Source of the DNA: Nemania diffusa
Taxonomy: Eukaryota; Ascomycota; Sordariomycetes; Xylariales; Xylariaceae
Reading direction: 5' to 3'
Length of the DNA: 64,000 nt
Assembly (NCBI GenBank): GCA_038501195.1
Contig: JBBPUQ010000006.1
Span: 1,984,001-2,048,000, forward strand
Below, one piece after another: positions 24,403-35,611 of the stretch. The notes beneath the pieces were generated by a model. It worked only from the letters and a program-made list of their open reading frames with translations. It made no database searches and was not told where the DNA came from. Every line of letters starts with the position of its first letter. Position 1 is the stretch's first letter. The position numbers and the translations under genes were made by a program.

Positions 24403-24780
24403 GCGGCGTTACTGATAATTAATGTGCAACCATGGGATACCAGGGAATGAACTTAGGTAGTATTTTAGGGTGAAGAGAAGTCGTGACTGTTTCGAATAAT
24501 AACGCGATCCTGATAATTAACGGCCACTACTATGAAAAATATCTATTGATTAAAGCTTAGTGAATCAAGTACATCACTTACTGTTGGGTCTTTGGTACTG
24601 AGTACATCGGATGTCGACCCCTGGGGCTAAGATCAGCCCATCCAAGCCACATCCAAGCCCATTCCCTCCAGCATGCATCTGACTACGACTATTCGTAAAA
24701 AATCTAATTCTCTTCATGTAGGCCGTTAAGCCAAAGCCAACAGCTCTCCCACCGGGATTGAAGGGGTTATCATAACTCAT

Positions 24781-25264
24781 TTGAGAGGCACGCTGCTAAT
24801 AATAGGCGCAAACGGCGCCCTCGGCAGCGCTGTTGTATCCGAAGTAACAACATCCCTTGAGCTTGCGGTGCCACTATGATGTGAGTTTCTTGAAACTTTC
24901 TATCCTCTCCGTGGTTTAAATCAACCAGCTTTCCTTTTGCTGATCAACTTGGGCGGTCTTCTTTTAGGCACGAGCTTCAGCGCCACCTTGATTGAGATCT
25001 AGTTCTGAATAAAATCTCAGTGCTTAGCTTAGAACCGGGTACTATGGTTTCTGGCATAGTCCGCAGAAGTGATTCCTAGACGATCCGTGTGTTCTTGTTC
25101 AAGATTATGATTCCCTTGATGGCATTTTTGCTCATGCATATCATGCCCAACGGCCGCCCATCCGCACCCAGAGAAAATCAGCTAGAGATGTCGTCGCTGC
25201 TGCTTTTTACAACGCCCCAGGTCCGCTGTGCGAGCGACCGAGATATCTGTACCTGAATAGGTGA
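24781..25264 (+). pseudogene. decayed short-chain dehydrogenase/reductase
   Basis: Two separated pieces resemble the ends of a fungal SDR. Near 24790, TLLIIGANGALGSAVVSEV is the Rossmann nucleotide-binding motif (TGxxxGxG form, here GANGALG) but has no ATG before it in frame and stops after about 30 residues. At 25175-25264, KSARDVVAAAF, then GPLCERP and LYLNR, resembles the SDR C-terminus and ends at a possible GTGAGT donor. The middle, including the YxxxK active site, is missing or unreadable, and stop codons interrupt all frames. The gene has lost function by deletion and substitution; the identification of the C-terminal piece is less certain than that of the Rossmann piece. Confidence 0.6.
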
Positions 25265-26051
25265 GTGGAGGGTGAATATAATATATTGCCAAAGATCCCG
25301 AAAACTGGCGCATCGTATAGGGACTGACTACACGGGGAAGTCCCCGATGAACGGGCTTGAGACAAGCGCGACGTGGTCGACGCCATAACGGAATAGCTGT
25401 AGCGTCTCTATGGGCGCGTCTACAGCGGCTACTACAGGCTAGAGCGGGGCGTCGCACAGTGCTGCATAGGCGGTCTAGGCTGTCTTGGAGGCACCTATCG
25501 CCTATCACCGGAGGTCGGTGCAGAAAATAATACTAGACTACCTATCTGATATTAGGATAGATGTTGTCCTTGTATTGGAAATGGAGGATTGTTTGGGTAG
25601 GTAGCCGTAAGGAAGCCAACTACATAATATACTATAGCTTAGGTACTCATCCAGGCTACCTACATATACTAATAACATCCTTAGACCTACCGCTATTTAC
25701 TAGGCCCATGGGTATTATTACCTTAGGTACCTAGGTAGTCTAGATGAATAGGGGTCTCACTAGGTAGTACCTCCTTCCGAACCTAAGAAATACACAGTGC
25801 ACCTGGCCCCCTGGTGCTAAGATTAGGTAAGTTGAACAAAACAGCATCAACAACAAGAATCGTCTATCTAGTCTTCTTATTGCTCTACTCATTCTCACTC
25901 TCATCTTCGCCGTCAATTCAAGTACTCATTGTAGCACCTTAACCTACCAATCGACTACCCATTTATTCCTCCTGAATAGCACATTCCCGTCTCTCACTCA
26001 CGATTGCATTCCTGCAGCAAAACGAATCACTCATCACTTCAATCAGGCACA
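25265..26051. other. intergenic with TAGGTA-rich repeats, ISN1 promoter
   Basis: TAGGTA/TACCTA motifs, including GGTACCTAGGTAG, are dense at 25.55-25.83 kb. The pyrimidine-rich stretch from 25.87 to 26.05 kb, directly before the ISN1 start, looks like a promoter and leader. No gene is supported. Confidence 0.5.
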
Positions 26052-27814
26052 ATGACGACGCGGTATAGGGTGGAATGTGAGTCGCCTGTAGCTCACCGCT
26101 CTCGTCATAATCTCATCACGTCCGTAATCTGACATGCTGCCCTTTTTTTGCAGATGCCCTCAAGACACACAGGAGAGATCAATTCATAGGTAATCCTAAC
26201 CCACTCACTTCCTCTCCGCATACAGAACACCCTCTTCTAAACATCCATCGATCCTGATCATGACTGTGCCCAACAACCCAACAGCCCAACGTAGTGGGAA
26301 ATCCTTATGAGCCTTAGGCTACATGACGGAGTGGGATACAACAGCCATCACCGGTGGGCTAGTTGGAGGTACCAATCATGCGGTGTCTGTGCTCCATGGC
26401 ATCGTCCATGATACCTAATGTAATGTGGGCAGAAATCAGTTCATCTTTCCGAATACCCTTGGCATTTTCGAGGTTGTTGTGGTGGGCACATGGTCGAGTC
26501 CTTCCTTGCTGACACGAATATAGAATGGATTAAAGGATTGCTAGCAGTCCCTTTTGTGCTTTATTCCCAACCCACCGGCGTCTTCGAACCCAATGGCATC
26601 AGCGTCGCTCAGATGTCAGAGGAAGCGCACAGACGCTATGCCGAGATCATGAGGGATGTGGAGGTTATGATTGACGATCACAGTGCGTATTTCCACTTCC
26701 CCTCACTTAGTACGGCTCAGTAACTTACATGTCAACAGTCGCACATCAAGCACACATGCAGGCTATCCCGTCCAAATTGAAGCTTCTCGTTCCTCCAATA
26801 GGCAACTTCTTTACGAGGCTCCCCTTGGAGGCGGCATTCAAGTTTCAAGATAGCAAGCGCTATATATCGTCGCGGCGCTTCGTTTCGCCGTCATTTAACG
26901 ATGTCCGCCTCATCCTAAACTCCGCGCAGCTGATGGCTGTCACCACACACGGTACTCTGCAGCTCGCAACCTTTGATGGAGATGTCACATTATACGATGA
27001 TGGCGAAAGTCTGGAGCCCAGCAGCCCGATTATAACACGTTTGCTCGATCTGCTGCTCAAAAACGTCAAGATCGGCATCGTTACTGCCGCAGGGTACACT
27101 ACAGCAGACCGATACTACGCACGTCTCCATGGGCTATTGGACGCAATTTCTCAATCGAGTGCGCTCACGCCGCAACAAAGACAGAATATCGTCATCATGG
27201 GCGGAGAGGCTAATTACATGTTCGAGTTTAGTCCAACGTCCCCTCACCTGCTAGCTCCGGTACCGCAGGAGCGTTGGCTTACGGCCGAGATGGCCACTTG
27301 GTCTGACGCGAGTATTAAGGCTTTGTTAGACGTAGCCGAGGACGCGCTACGTGATTGCATCAAAACTATGAAACTCCCTGCTATTCTCATGCGTAAGGAT
27401 CGGGCTGTCGGAATTATCCCCAGTGATCCCAACGTGCGCATCCCGCGTGAGTCGCTTGAAGAGACGGTGCTCGTGGTGCAAAAGATTCTCGAACTTAGCG
27501 TCGGCAGCGCCGATCACAACAACAGGGCTGTGCCCTTTTGTGCATTTAACGGAGGCCGAGACGTATTCGTTGACATCGGTGACAAAAGCTGGGGTGTAAC
27601 CGTATGTCAGGAGTGGTTCGGTGGGAAGAATGGGGGCCGACCAACGTCGATTAGGCCAGAGGAGACATTGCACGTTGGGGATCAATTCCTCAGCGCTGGC
27701 AGCAATGATTTCAAAGCAAGAAGCGTAGCGACAACTGCATGGATCGCAAGCCCTACCGAGACCGTAGATCTTTTAGACGAACTAGCGGACTTTATGACCA
27801 AGAAGCTGAGTTAG
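26052..27814 (+). CDS. ISN1: IMP-specific 5'-nucleotidase ISN1
   Basis: Hydrolyses IMP to inosine plus phosphate in the cytosol, feeding the purine salvage/export route. Four exons: 26052-26076, 26154-26189, 26524-26682 and 26739-27814. They total 1296 nt and 431 residues, close to the family length of about 400-450. The N-terminus MTTRYRVEYALKTHRRDQFI, split over exons 1 and 2, followed by EWIKGLLAVPFVLYSQPTGV, is highly characteristic. The phosphotransferase motif is FDGDVTLYDDG, with catalytic aspartates at about 153 and 155. IGIVTAAGY and a late THE/LHVGDQFLS-type Asp-containing motif (TLHVGDQFLSAGSNDFKAR) complete the HAD-like active site. The second intron is long for this organism (334 nt) but ends with a clear TGCTGAC branch and ATAG acceptor. 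No sign of damage. Confidence 0.93.
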
Positions 27815-30800
27815 CTTGCTACCGGCAGCGCAGAACCTTTTCTTGGTCTGAATATCTAATCAAGTAGTAGAGTTTCATGAAGGTTTATATCATTTCGTCA
27901 CACTTCAAATAGGAAGGGCTTAAAGTATTACTTACTTATAATGGAGAGTCGAGGCGCTTATTTCTGGCCTAGACTACGGGAAACGAGACTCGCATGCTAG
28001 TCGTGAGTGAACTGTAAAATGCCTGTCTGGGTGTGATCTATCGAAGCTGAATGTCAGTAGCCCAGAATCCTACTCATTCACCGAGTTTGCTCGATCCCCC
28101 TTTCCCTTTCCTTGTGAGCTCGTTTCAAACTAAAAGCGCATGGTTTACTAGACCCGTACCTTTTATATACAGAGTAAAGTAGAGCGGACGGACTATGAGG
28201 TTACGTAAGGGACTGACAAGTAAGACCAAAGGTCGAAGCTGTAAAGGTTGCAGTACTCGTATACATACTAGGTAGGCGGTGTAAGAAATAAGGGGTGCTT
28301 CTAAAATGCAAGGATGTACGCTACCTACCTAAGCCTCTAATACCTAGGTACTCAACCAACTTCAATATCGGCATAAGTGATATCGTTGTTGGGGGAGACC
28401 AGATACCGCTTCGATGCAGTAGTGACTAAGAAAATATCCAACGTCGTGCAAAGCACAATATTCTAGTACCAAGATAGGCCTATGATAATACAAGGTCCTA
28501 GCATGCCATTAAGGTCTTAAGGGAACGAGCTGTGTTGTCAAGTATTGAAAGTGTTACATGACCGAGTATATCATGAATCAGCGCTTTATTATTTATATAA
28601 TCCCAACAACCTCAAGATTAGTGCGTGCTGCGATGGGGCTGAAATAAACGTAGATAGCCACGCTAATCCCTTCCCAATAATGATGCAAGATAGAGAGACT
28701 AATGTGGCTCTAAATGAAGGCATATGCAAGCTTTATGCAGCAAGAAGGGTTTTCCTTGGGGCACCGAGAGAACAAGTACCCGGTTACGTTCTCATTAGTG
28801 GTACGTAATATTTATGGAGGCCGTATACTGTATGAGTGAAGACCTATAGTCCACTTTGAGGAGTCTTTATATCCATCATCCCACTAAGTCGTATATTAAA
28901 CGTGAGTGACTGCGGTATCGCATATTCACGCTCATTTATGGTTCGCGTTTTACACCATTGCCAACACCGACCTAGATGACCTTGCGACCTTACATACCGA
29001 TCTCCCCTCTCCCGACATGGCTTGATCTCGGCGTTAGATAACGCCAGCATCATGCAATACAATTCCAAGGGCAATATCTTAGAAACGCGAAGCCATATTG
29101 GTAAAATTAGCTAGCTAGCCATATATTTACTGATGTAAAAACAAGTGCAACAAGACGCTAGCCCACACGAATATCAAGTATTCTCTATGAACAGAAACAC
29201 CGTAGGAAGTTTATACTACATAGAGCGTGTGACACCATGACTCACATGATCCTTAGTTATCCTTGGCTTTCTTACACAATAATCATGTAATATTTCCATA
29301 TTGATAGTTAAGTTCTGAATGTGACGTTGTTACAGCTCTGACAATGCAGTTTTATGGTAAGTTAGGCTTCACCATGATGATTCAGCTTGAAATACTTAAA
29401 TTTGGCTGTTTAGATATCGGCGTATTCAGCTAGCTATCTTAATGCCTACTCTAACTCTTGACAGAAGCTAGAGGATAGAAGACTGTGTATGATATGTTTC
29501 TGAAAACTATACAAACCACCCGATTTCACGCTATGACTCTTCTGCCTACTAATATAAAAGTATAGATTAAATCGGCTGACTAAGGGCGGGGGTCAAGGAG
29601 AATAGGGGGGCAAAATAGTATACTCTCAGTCACATGTTTGTAAAACTGCCGTCTGGGAGGACGATGGCGTGAAGATAGGGAGATTTGTTAAGTCCGCCAC
29701 TTTCAATATCACGGCGGCGAAAATGATAGCTGATCATTGCTGCAAATTCCGCTTCCGCCCGAACGTCAATAGCCTATATCTCAATCATGTAACCCCTAAT
29801 CTTCCTGAGTCTCAAGAGACGATAAGATGCTCAAAATAGCTTGTAAGTGAAAAAATAGACTACGTACCTGGCTTCAATCGTAACGATTTAGTAGTCGGCG
29901 GGCTGAGCCGTTGCTAGGAATCCAAAGGCTTAATAGTTCCTCGCTTATGTCTAAAGCCTATTTCTGTGCCTGCATAAGGTTAATAAATGTACTGTATAGG
30001 TAGATGATATAGGTTCTATATTTAGTAGAAAAATGTCTGCATTATCAATTGAAGCTGGGTGCTACACGATAATAGTTCATGTTGGTGTTTTTGGTGTTCG
30101 TTTCTCAGCATCAATCTTCTCGGCGGGCCTATACTTAAGGACATGCCTTGAATTAAGGGGCATAAAACGTCACTGGCTATTCTCTATATAACGTCGAGAT
30201 GAAGTTAGATGAACCCACCCCTATCAAATATTGAGCCGCGCCTCAGGCTAAAGAGGCTCAATAAGCGATAGCCTTGCTGAATGCCCTTAAGCGAAACAAT
30301 GGGAGGGGTGGGTGGCCAATCACAATACATCTTTTCTTTCGAGCTTCCTAAATGGGCAATTGTTGGGCCCCCTGTCACTCAGGCACTCACATACCGATTA
30401 ACCATGTGACAATATATCATATATAGTGCCCTCTTGGCTAGAACGCAGTACGATTGATGATAGTTGATATCGCGTATGTTGTGCTTCTCGTATCTTCTGT
30501 TGCGTTCAACCGAATCTCACCTCATGAATGAGATTTTAATAAGATTCAGGTCAGGGGGGTTGCGTTTTTGCCAAGCGATGCTCTGATTCCTAGACCTAGT
30601 TCCTCTAGACAGAGATTTAGCCTCGTAGGTATCTGAGCATCACTGTAACTTCAACACTTAGCTGAAATTTCTATACCATTAGGTATATGGTATCTGCCAA
30701 GTAAATCTGGCAAAAGCCCTTGTGTTGCAGGGACTTGGTATCATAATGAGACATCTTAAGATCATATTAGCCTAGTATTACTACTCCTGTTGATCCTACG

Positions 30801-31353
30801 CAGGGTGTGCTCTTTTTCGCATGGAAGAGTTATCAACTTCTCGCCTAATACTCGGGACGGGTAAGAGCATAGACTAAAATTCCTGATTTACGGGACCTGA
30901 AGTGAGGCTGTTCCAAAAATAGTCTGCAGGACCTAATAATCTCTGAGCTGGGACCTGCCCGATACTATCCGGACCTGCATCGCAGGCCTCCGGGAATATC
31001 AGCAGACTTCAATCTAGACACACGCGCTTGACACCTCCCATGGTCTCCCGGGCGAGTCTAGAGGTACACGGAAAAGAGGGGATGGTAGACGGAACTTGAT
31101 CGTCCTGCTCAGGGGATTGATTTTATCAGTTGAGCTGAGGGAAGCTACTGACTCGAATATGGATATATAAACACCGATCTCATATCCCTAAAATGAGTTA
31201 TAGTTTGTTCGCCAGACCGCAGATCACTTATCAACCCTGCTAACGATCTAACGATCTTCTTCGACAATCTTGTACGCGCCCTGACAACGATCTCTACATG
31301 ATCCTTGCTGATCGACAATAGATACCCACTCAGTCCATCTACATTAAATCACG
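27815..31353. other. intergenic, no supported gene
   Basis: About 3.5 kb of AT-leaning DNA. An 87-codon plus-strand frame at 28545-28808 and a 76-codon minus-strand frame at 28844-29074 have no recognisable features. TAGGTA-type motifs occur at 28.25-28.36 kb. The last 200 bases before 31354 are likely the promoter and leader of the secreted protein gene, with TATATAAA at 31163-31170. Confidence 0.5.
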
Positions 31354-31909
31354 ATGAAGTTCTTCCTCATTACCTTCGCCGCGGCGCTAGCCAGGTATGA
31401 CTCTCCGCTGCTCATACGCGACGATCTATCCGCGCCCATACTAAGACCATCGATATAGCCTAACCCTAGCCGCCGACCCCGTGGCCGAGCCTGTCATCGA
31501 CTCTGTCGCCGACGCCGACGCTGAGCCCACCGCCGCCACGGTGGTCACCACGCTGCCCTACTGGCCGCCCCCGCGCCCGACCCGGACGGCGACGTCGTCC
31601 TCGTCGAGCTTCATCATCTCGATCACCACCCTCCCGGCGCCCGGCAAGCCGACCGTCATCCCGAGGCCCTGCCCCACCATCAACCTGACCACGCGGCCCA
31701 GCAACTGCCAGCCCATCCGCTGCCCGATCCCCGGCTGCACCTACGAGGAGGACATGATCATCCCCTGCGGATGCGCCCCCCGGACCCTGCTCTGGGTCGA
31801 GGGCTGCCAGACGGCCTGCCCCCAGGGCTGCGCCACTTCCACCAATACCTTGAGCCAGCTCTGTGCTACGGCTACTGCGGACCCGGCCGCGCTGCCTACT
31901 GCTGTTTAA
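31354..31909 (+). CDS. small cysteine-rich secreted protein
   Basis: Two exons: 31354-31394 and 31459-31909, 492 nt and 163 residues. Residues 1-19 form a signal peptide (MKFFLITFAAALASLTLAA), split by the intron after alanine 13. A proline/alanine/threonine-rich linker (about 20-90) is followed by a compact cysteine-rich C-terminal domain with ten cysteines, including CPIPGC, CGC, C-x3-C-x3-C in the GCQTACPQGC segment and a final LCATAT. Function is unknown; effector-like or cell-wall-associated roles are possible but unproven. Codons are strongly C/G-ending, unlike the AT-leaning surroundings. The TATATAAA element lies about 185 nt upstream. It has no KR/KK repeats, so I do not regard it as the RiPP precursor. 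Confidence 0.82.
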
Positions 31910-33083
31910 GGGCCTTGCTCTGCTTGCGGCAAGGGACTAGAGGATGGCGATGCTAAGACAAGGGATATTTTGTATGATTTTGAATAGGATTCGAGTAAAT
32001 TTATTGGAAATGGTTGCCTGTAGGTAACCCTCGACTATCCCCGCGTCTCAACTATGCTCTCATGTGGTTATGTATGATTGGTTTTACTATATATGATGTG
32101 ATGATCTACCCTCAAGTGTATAATCGCCTGACTATCTTCCTTTAATGAAGGCGACGTATATCCACTGATATAATACATATTCTCCTCAGTGGTTATACCC
32201 CAGCACGTTAGGCCTGACCATGACAATGGTCCCCTAGGTCCCCTTAAATATGTGTGCAGCTCAAGCCTAGCAGGTAATTATAGTTAGTCAGCACGATCTC
32301 TATGAATAAGTAGCGGTGTTGAACTTTCCAGATGCTTTCATGAACTGCATTCATCCTAACTGTAACAGTGACTTACATCAATCGCAATCTCAGTCAAGAG
32401 TCATCTTTTCTTTTTCAAATTTGAGTACATTATTATCCTGTCAGTCAAGCTCTAGACTAAGTAGCTCGAGTCCTCTACCTAGCTCCTTTTCTATACGATC
32501 GCATTTTATCGGCTGTTCACTAGTCCACGCTTCACCCGCTCGTGATTATTATAACAGATATGAACAAATCATTCTCAATACTGGAGAGTGAAGATATAAG
32601 CTAGCGATCTATGGTCAATAAATTATATCTGAATCCTGGGCCGCTGCTACGCCCGTTACAGGCGACTGGACATTTTAAATCTCCGAAAAGTCCGATACTA
32701 GACTACGGACGGTGCAGCGTCTTCTCACTACTCATTATTACTCAGTATTTTAGATATTCACTCTTGTTCCTGCTTCTATGCCCCCTGTTGGCTGGCTATG
32801 GTGCAATCCGTAGCTGCTTTCTCGAAATTATTATTATTCATGCTGACAAACCGATGGTTTCTGGCCTTAGTGAGGATTCATACTAGTGACATCGTCTTCC
32901 TCAAATAATTATAAACCAGCATAAGTGAAAGCATAACTAGACCACGATGAAAATGTCATATATATGGTTCATAATGGCTCAAGAATGTTTCTACTGGCAC
33001 TCAAGAAGCTCGCCTCACATGTCCTCATCTTCTCAGTTAATAGACCTCGCTCGTTGTATTAGACACCAACAGACTTTCCTAAG
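31910..33083. other. intergenic, no supported gene
   Basis: Two 91-codon plus-strand frames (32316-32591 and 32611-32886) show no domain or splice-linked continuation. The region is the 3' side of the secreted protein gene and the promoter of the esterase gene. Confidence 0.5.
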
Positions 33084-34881
33084 ATGAGATTACCACTAGT
33101 CCCCGCACATTATATATTGTGCATAGCCACGAGTCTTTTTTGTTCAATACCGTCGGCCCTAGCCGACGGCGACTTTCGCACGCCGAGCGTGGTCGTCAAG
33201 AACGGGACTATTAACGGCCGTCACCTCGCGGAAACCTGGAATCAAGATCTGTTCCTTGGTATACCGTATGCTCAACCTCCCACGGGTCCTCTGCGCTTCA
33301 AGTGGCCTCAGTCACTGAACAAGTCGTACGGGACACCTCTGGATGCCTCTACGTATGGCTACAGTTGTTACCAAAATTCGATAACCTTCAATCTCTCGGA
33401 AGACTGTCTCACTCTCAACGGTAAGGCTTGTCCTTAGCTCAGTAACAGAAAACTCGTTAATATTCTTTGTAGTGATCCGACCTGATAATGTGACCGAATC
33501 TGACAGCTTGCCGGTCCTGGTATGGATATACGGTGGCGGTCTTTTTTCCGGTTCAAGTGCCGATCCCCAATACAACCTGTCAGGCATTGTCCGAGCCTCT
33601 CAAGAAGCACAGCAGCCCATCATAGCTGTATCGATCAACTACCGGCTCGGCGTATGGGGTTTCCTCCAGACCCCCCAGCTTCTTGAGGAGGGTAGTTCGA
33701 ACGCCGGGCTGCTCGACCAGCGGCTAGCTCTGACATGGATCAAGGAGAACATCGCTGCTTTTGGGGGCGACCCGGGTAGAGTCACGGTCTGGGGCGAGTC
33801 TGCTGGCGCCCAGTCGATCGCGCTGCACCTTCATTCCTTTGGAGGCCGCGACGACCAGCTGTTCCACGCCGCGATACTCGAGTCCGGCAGTGCGATAGGG
33901 GTACCCCTTCAGCCTCTGGCATACTATGCATCGCCAGTTGATAACCTGACCCGAGCGGTAGGGTGCAACGATGCCGCGGACCAGCTAGCTTGTCTTCGCG
34001 GCGTTTCTTCAGAGGCTCTCCTGTCGGCGCGGGGTAGCAATTATTGGAACCCGCTTGTTGATGGGTATGTTGTCACGATCTTGAGACTTCGATTCTTGAT
34101 GCCTATCTAATGCGTATGCTTAGGGATTTCCTTACTGACTATCCTTCTGTCCTGGCGGACACCGGCTCATTCATCAAGGTGCCCCTTTTACTCGGCAGCA
34201 ACAGTGACGAGGGAATCTCTTTCGGGCCAACCGGCTTCGACGATGCGGCCGCCATCTATTATGGTCTATTATCGAACCCTAGCTTCTCGGGTTTGCCTGG
34301 ACTGCCCTATCAGATCTCCCCCGCGTCCGCTCGTAGATTGCTACAGCTATATCCAAATGACCCCCCCCCAAGAGCCTCCGTACGACATTGTGAATGGCAC
34401 GATATTTCCACAATACGGGCTCCAATGGCGCCGTTCCTGTGCTATATACGGCGATATCGTAATGATAGCCGGGCGTCGGAAGCTATGCGCGGAATATGCA
34501 GCTGCAAACCAACCCGTCTACTCCTACCGCTTCGCGACGAGACCATGGGACGCAGCCGAAGCCGACGGGGTGCAGCACTTTGTCAACGTAGCTTTTAGCT
34601 TCCAGAACATCACTGGTGTTCTCGGCCCGCTGCCAGAATTTCAGAGCCACAAGGACATTAGCGACGGCATTGGCAGGTCATACCTCAATTTCGTCTATTG
34701 GCATGATCCGAACGTCAGAGAGAGGGGTGTCCAGACCAGGCTGCCCTATTGGCCAAAATGGACGGCGACTAATCCTTCGAATATGGTACTTAATGCTACG
34801 CGAGCTGAGGTTGAAAAGGACCAATTTAGGGAGCGTGGTATTGCTTTCTTACACACTATTAGCAGAGAACTTTTGGCGTGA
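33084..34881 (+). pseudogene. secreted type-B carboxylesterase/lipase, frameshifted
   Basis: Alpha/beta-hydrolase of the carboxylesterase (COesterase) family, normally secreted and hydrolysing carboxylic esters. Exons: 33084-33420, 33473-34064 and 34124-34881. The signal peptide ends LFCSIPSALA. Recognisable blocks are [36 protein letters not shown] (oxyanion hole), [17 protein letters not shown] with nucleophile serine in GESAG, GSNSDEG (acid residue) and the histidine region GVQHFVNVAFSF. A run of nine C at 34361-34369 puts the last third in a different frame. As read, the protein would end after about 467 residues at 34598 and lose the catalytic histidine. With eight C the frame would continue to 34881 (about 561 residues). 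A recent mutation and a sequencing error in the homopolymer are both possible, and everything else is intact. Confidence 0.85.
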
Positions 34882-35611
34882 CAGCGTAGTAGTCATGCGC
34901 AACCCCAACAACCCTCATGCAAGTTGTTGTTTTGTTTATTCCCAGCTTTAGTTGGACATCAGTCGCTGCTCCGTATACCATCCCTGCGAGATGCGTTGGA
35001 AACCTGCAAGTTCTATGTTTAAATAACAAATCAACTCACACCCGAATTCTCGTGCAACGTGCTGTGGGCTATTTTGAATTTTTATAAGTGTTTGCACGGT
35101 CTAGAATGTTGTTATCCCCCCCTCCATATCGTTGCTCGTGTCTTAAGTACGCTTGCGATGATCGGTTGTAAGTTACGTTTAGCGCTCCTGTGTGCTTCAT
35201 CGTCACCTTTTGACTTGAATCTGATTCTGTCCCTCTTGCCGTTCTCCTGCTTTTTCTGAGTAGCCCGGAATGTAGATGATTGAATAACGTAAGTAATGCG
35301 CTCTCGTAAACTCCATGAAGGCTGTGCCCTACCTACCTATCTAAGCTACCCTGTGCTATGTAGAAGTGCTAGCCCACGGCGCACATGCTGAATTCTGGAG
35401 CTAAAAGCGTCGACATACCCAAATGGTTACAACTTAGTTCGGTCGCCTTCGTTTTCATACCAACCCTTTGCGCATCATGAATAATCACCCCGGAGGAGCC
35501 TTAGCATCCCCAGCACTGCTCAACTCTGTCCGCTATAGTATTTGTGGTATTGACTATGGCCAGTTTCGTCAAACATGGCCTTGTGGCTACGCCATAACAG
35601 GTAGGTACCCC
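34882..35611. other. intergenic between convergent genes
   Basis: This lies between the ends of the plus-strand esterase and the minus-strand importin. It contains a short ACCTACCTATCTA tract near 35.33 kb. No gene is supported. Confidence 0.5.

Noticed and set aside
28545..28808. 87-codon plus-strand frame
   Set aside because: Begins at a non-ATG codon, with no domain and no neighbouring exon.
31354..31909. Secreted protein considered as the RiPP precursor for the UstYa genes
   Set aside because: It is more than 9 kb away, is cysteine-rich, and lacks repeats and dibasic cleavage sites.
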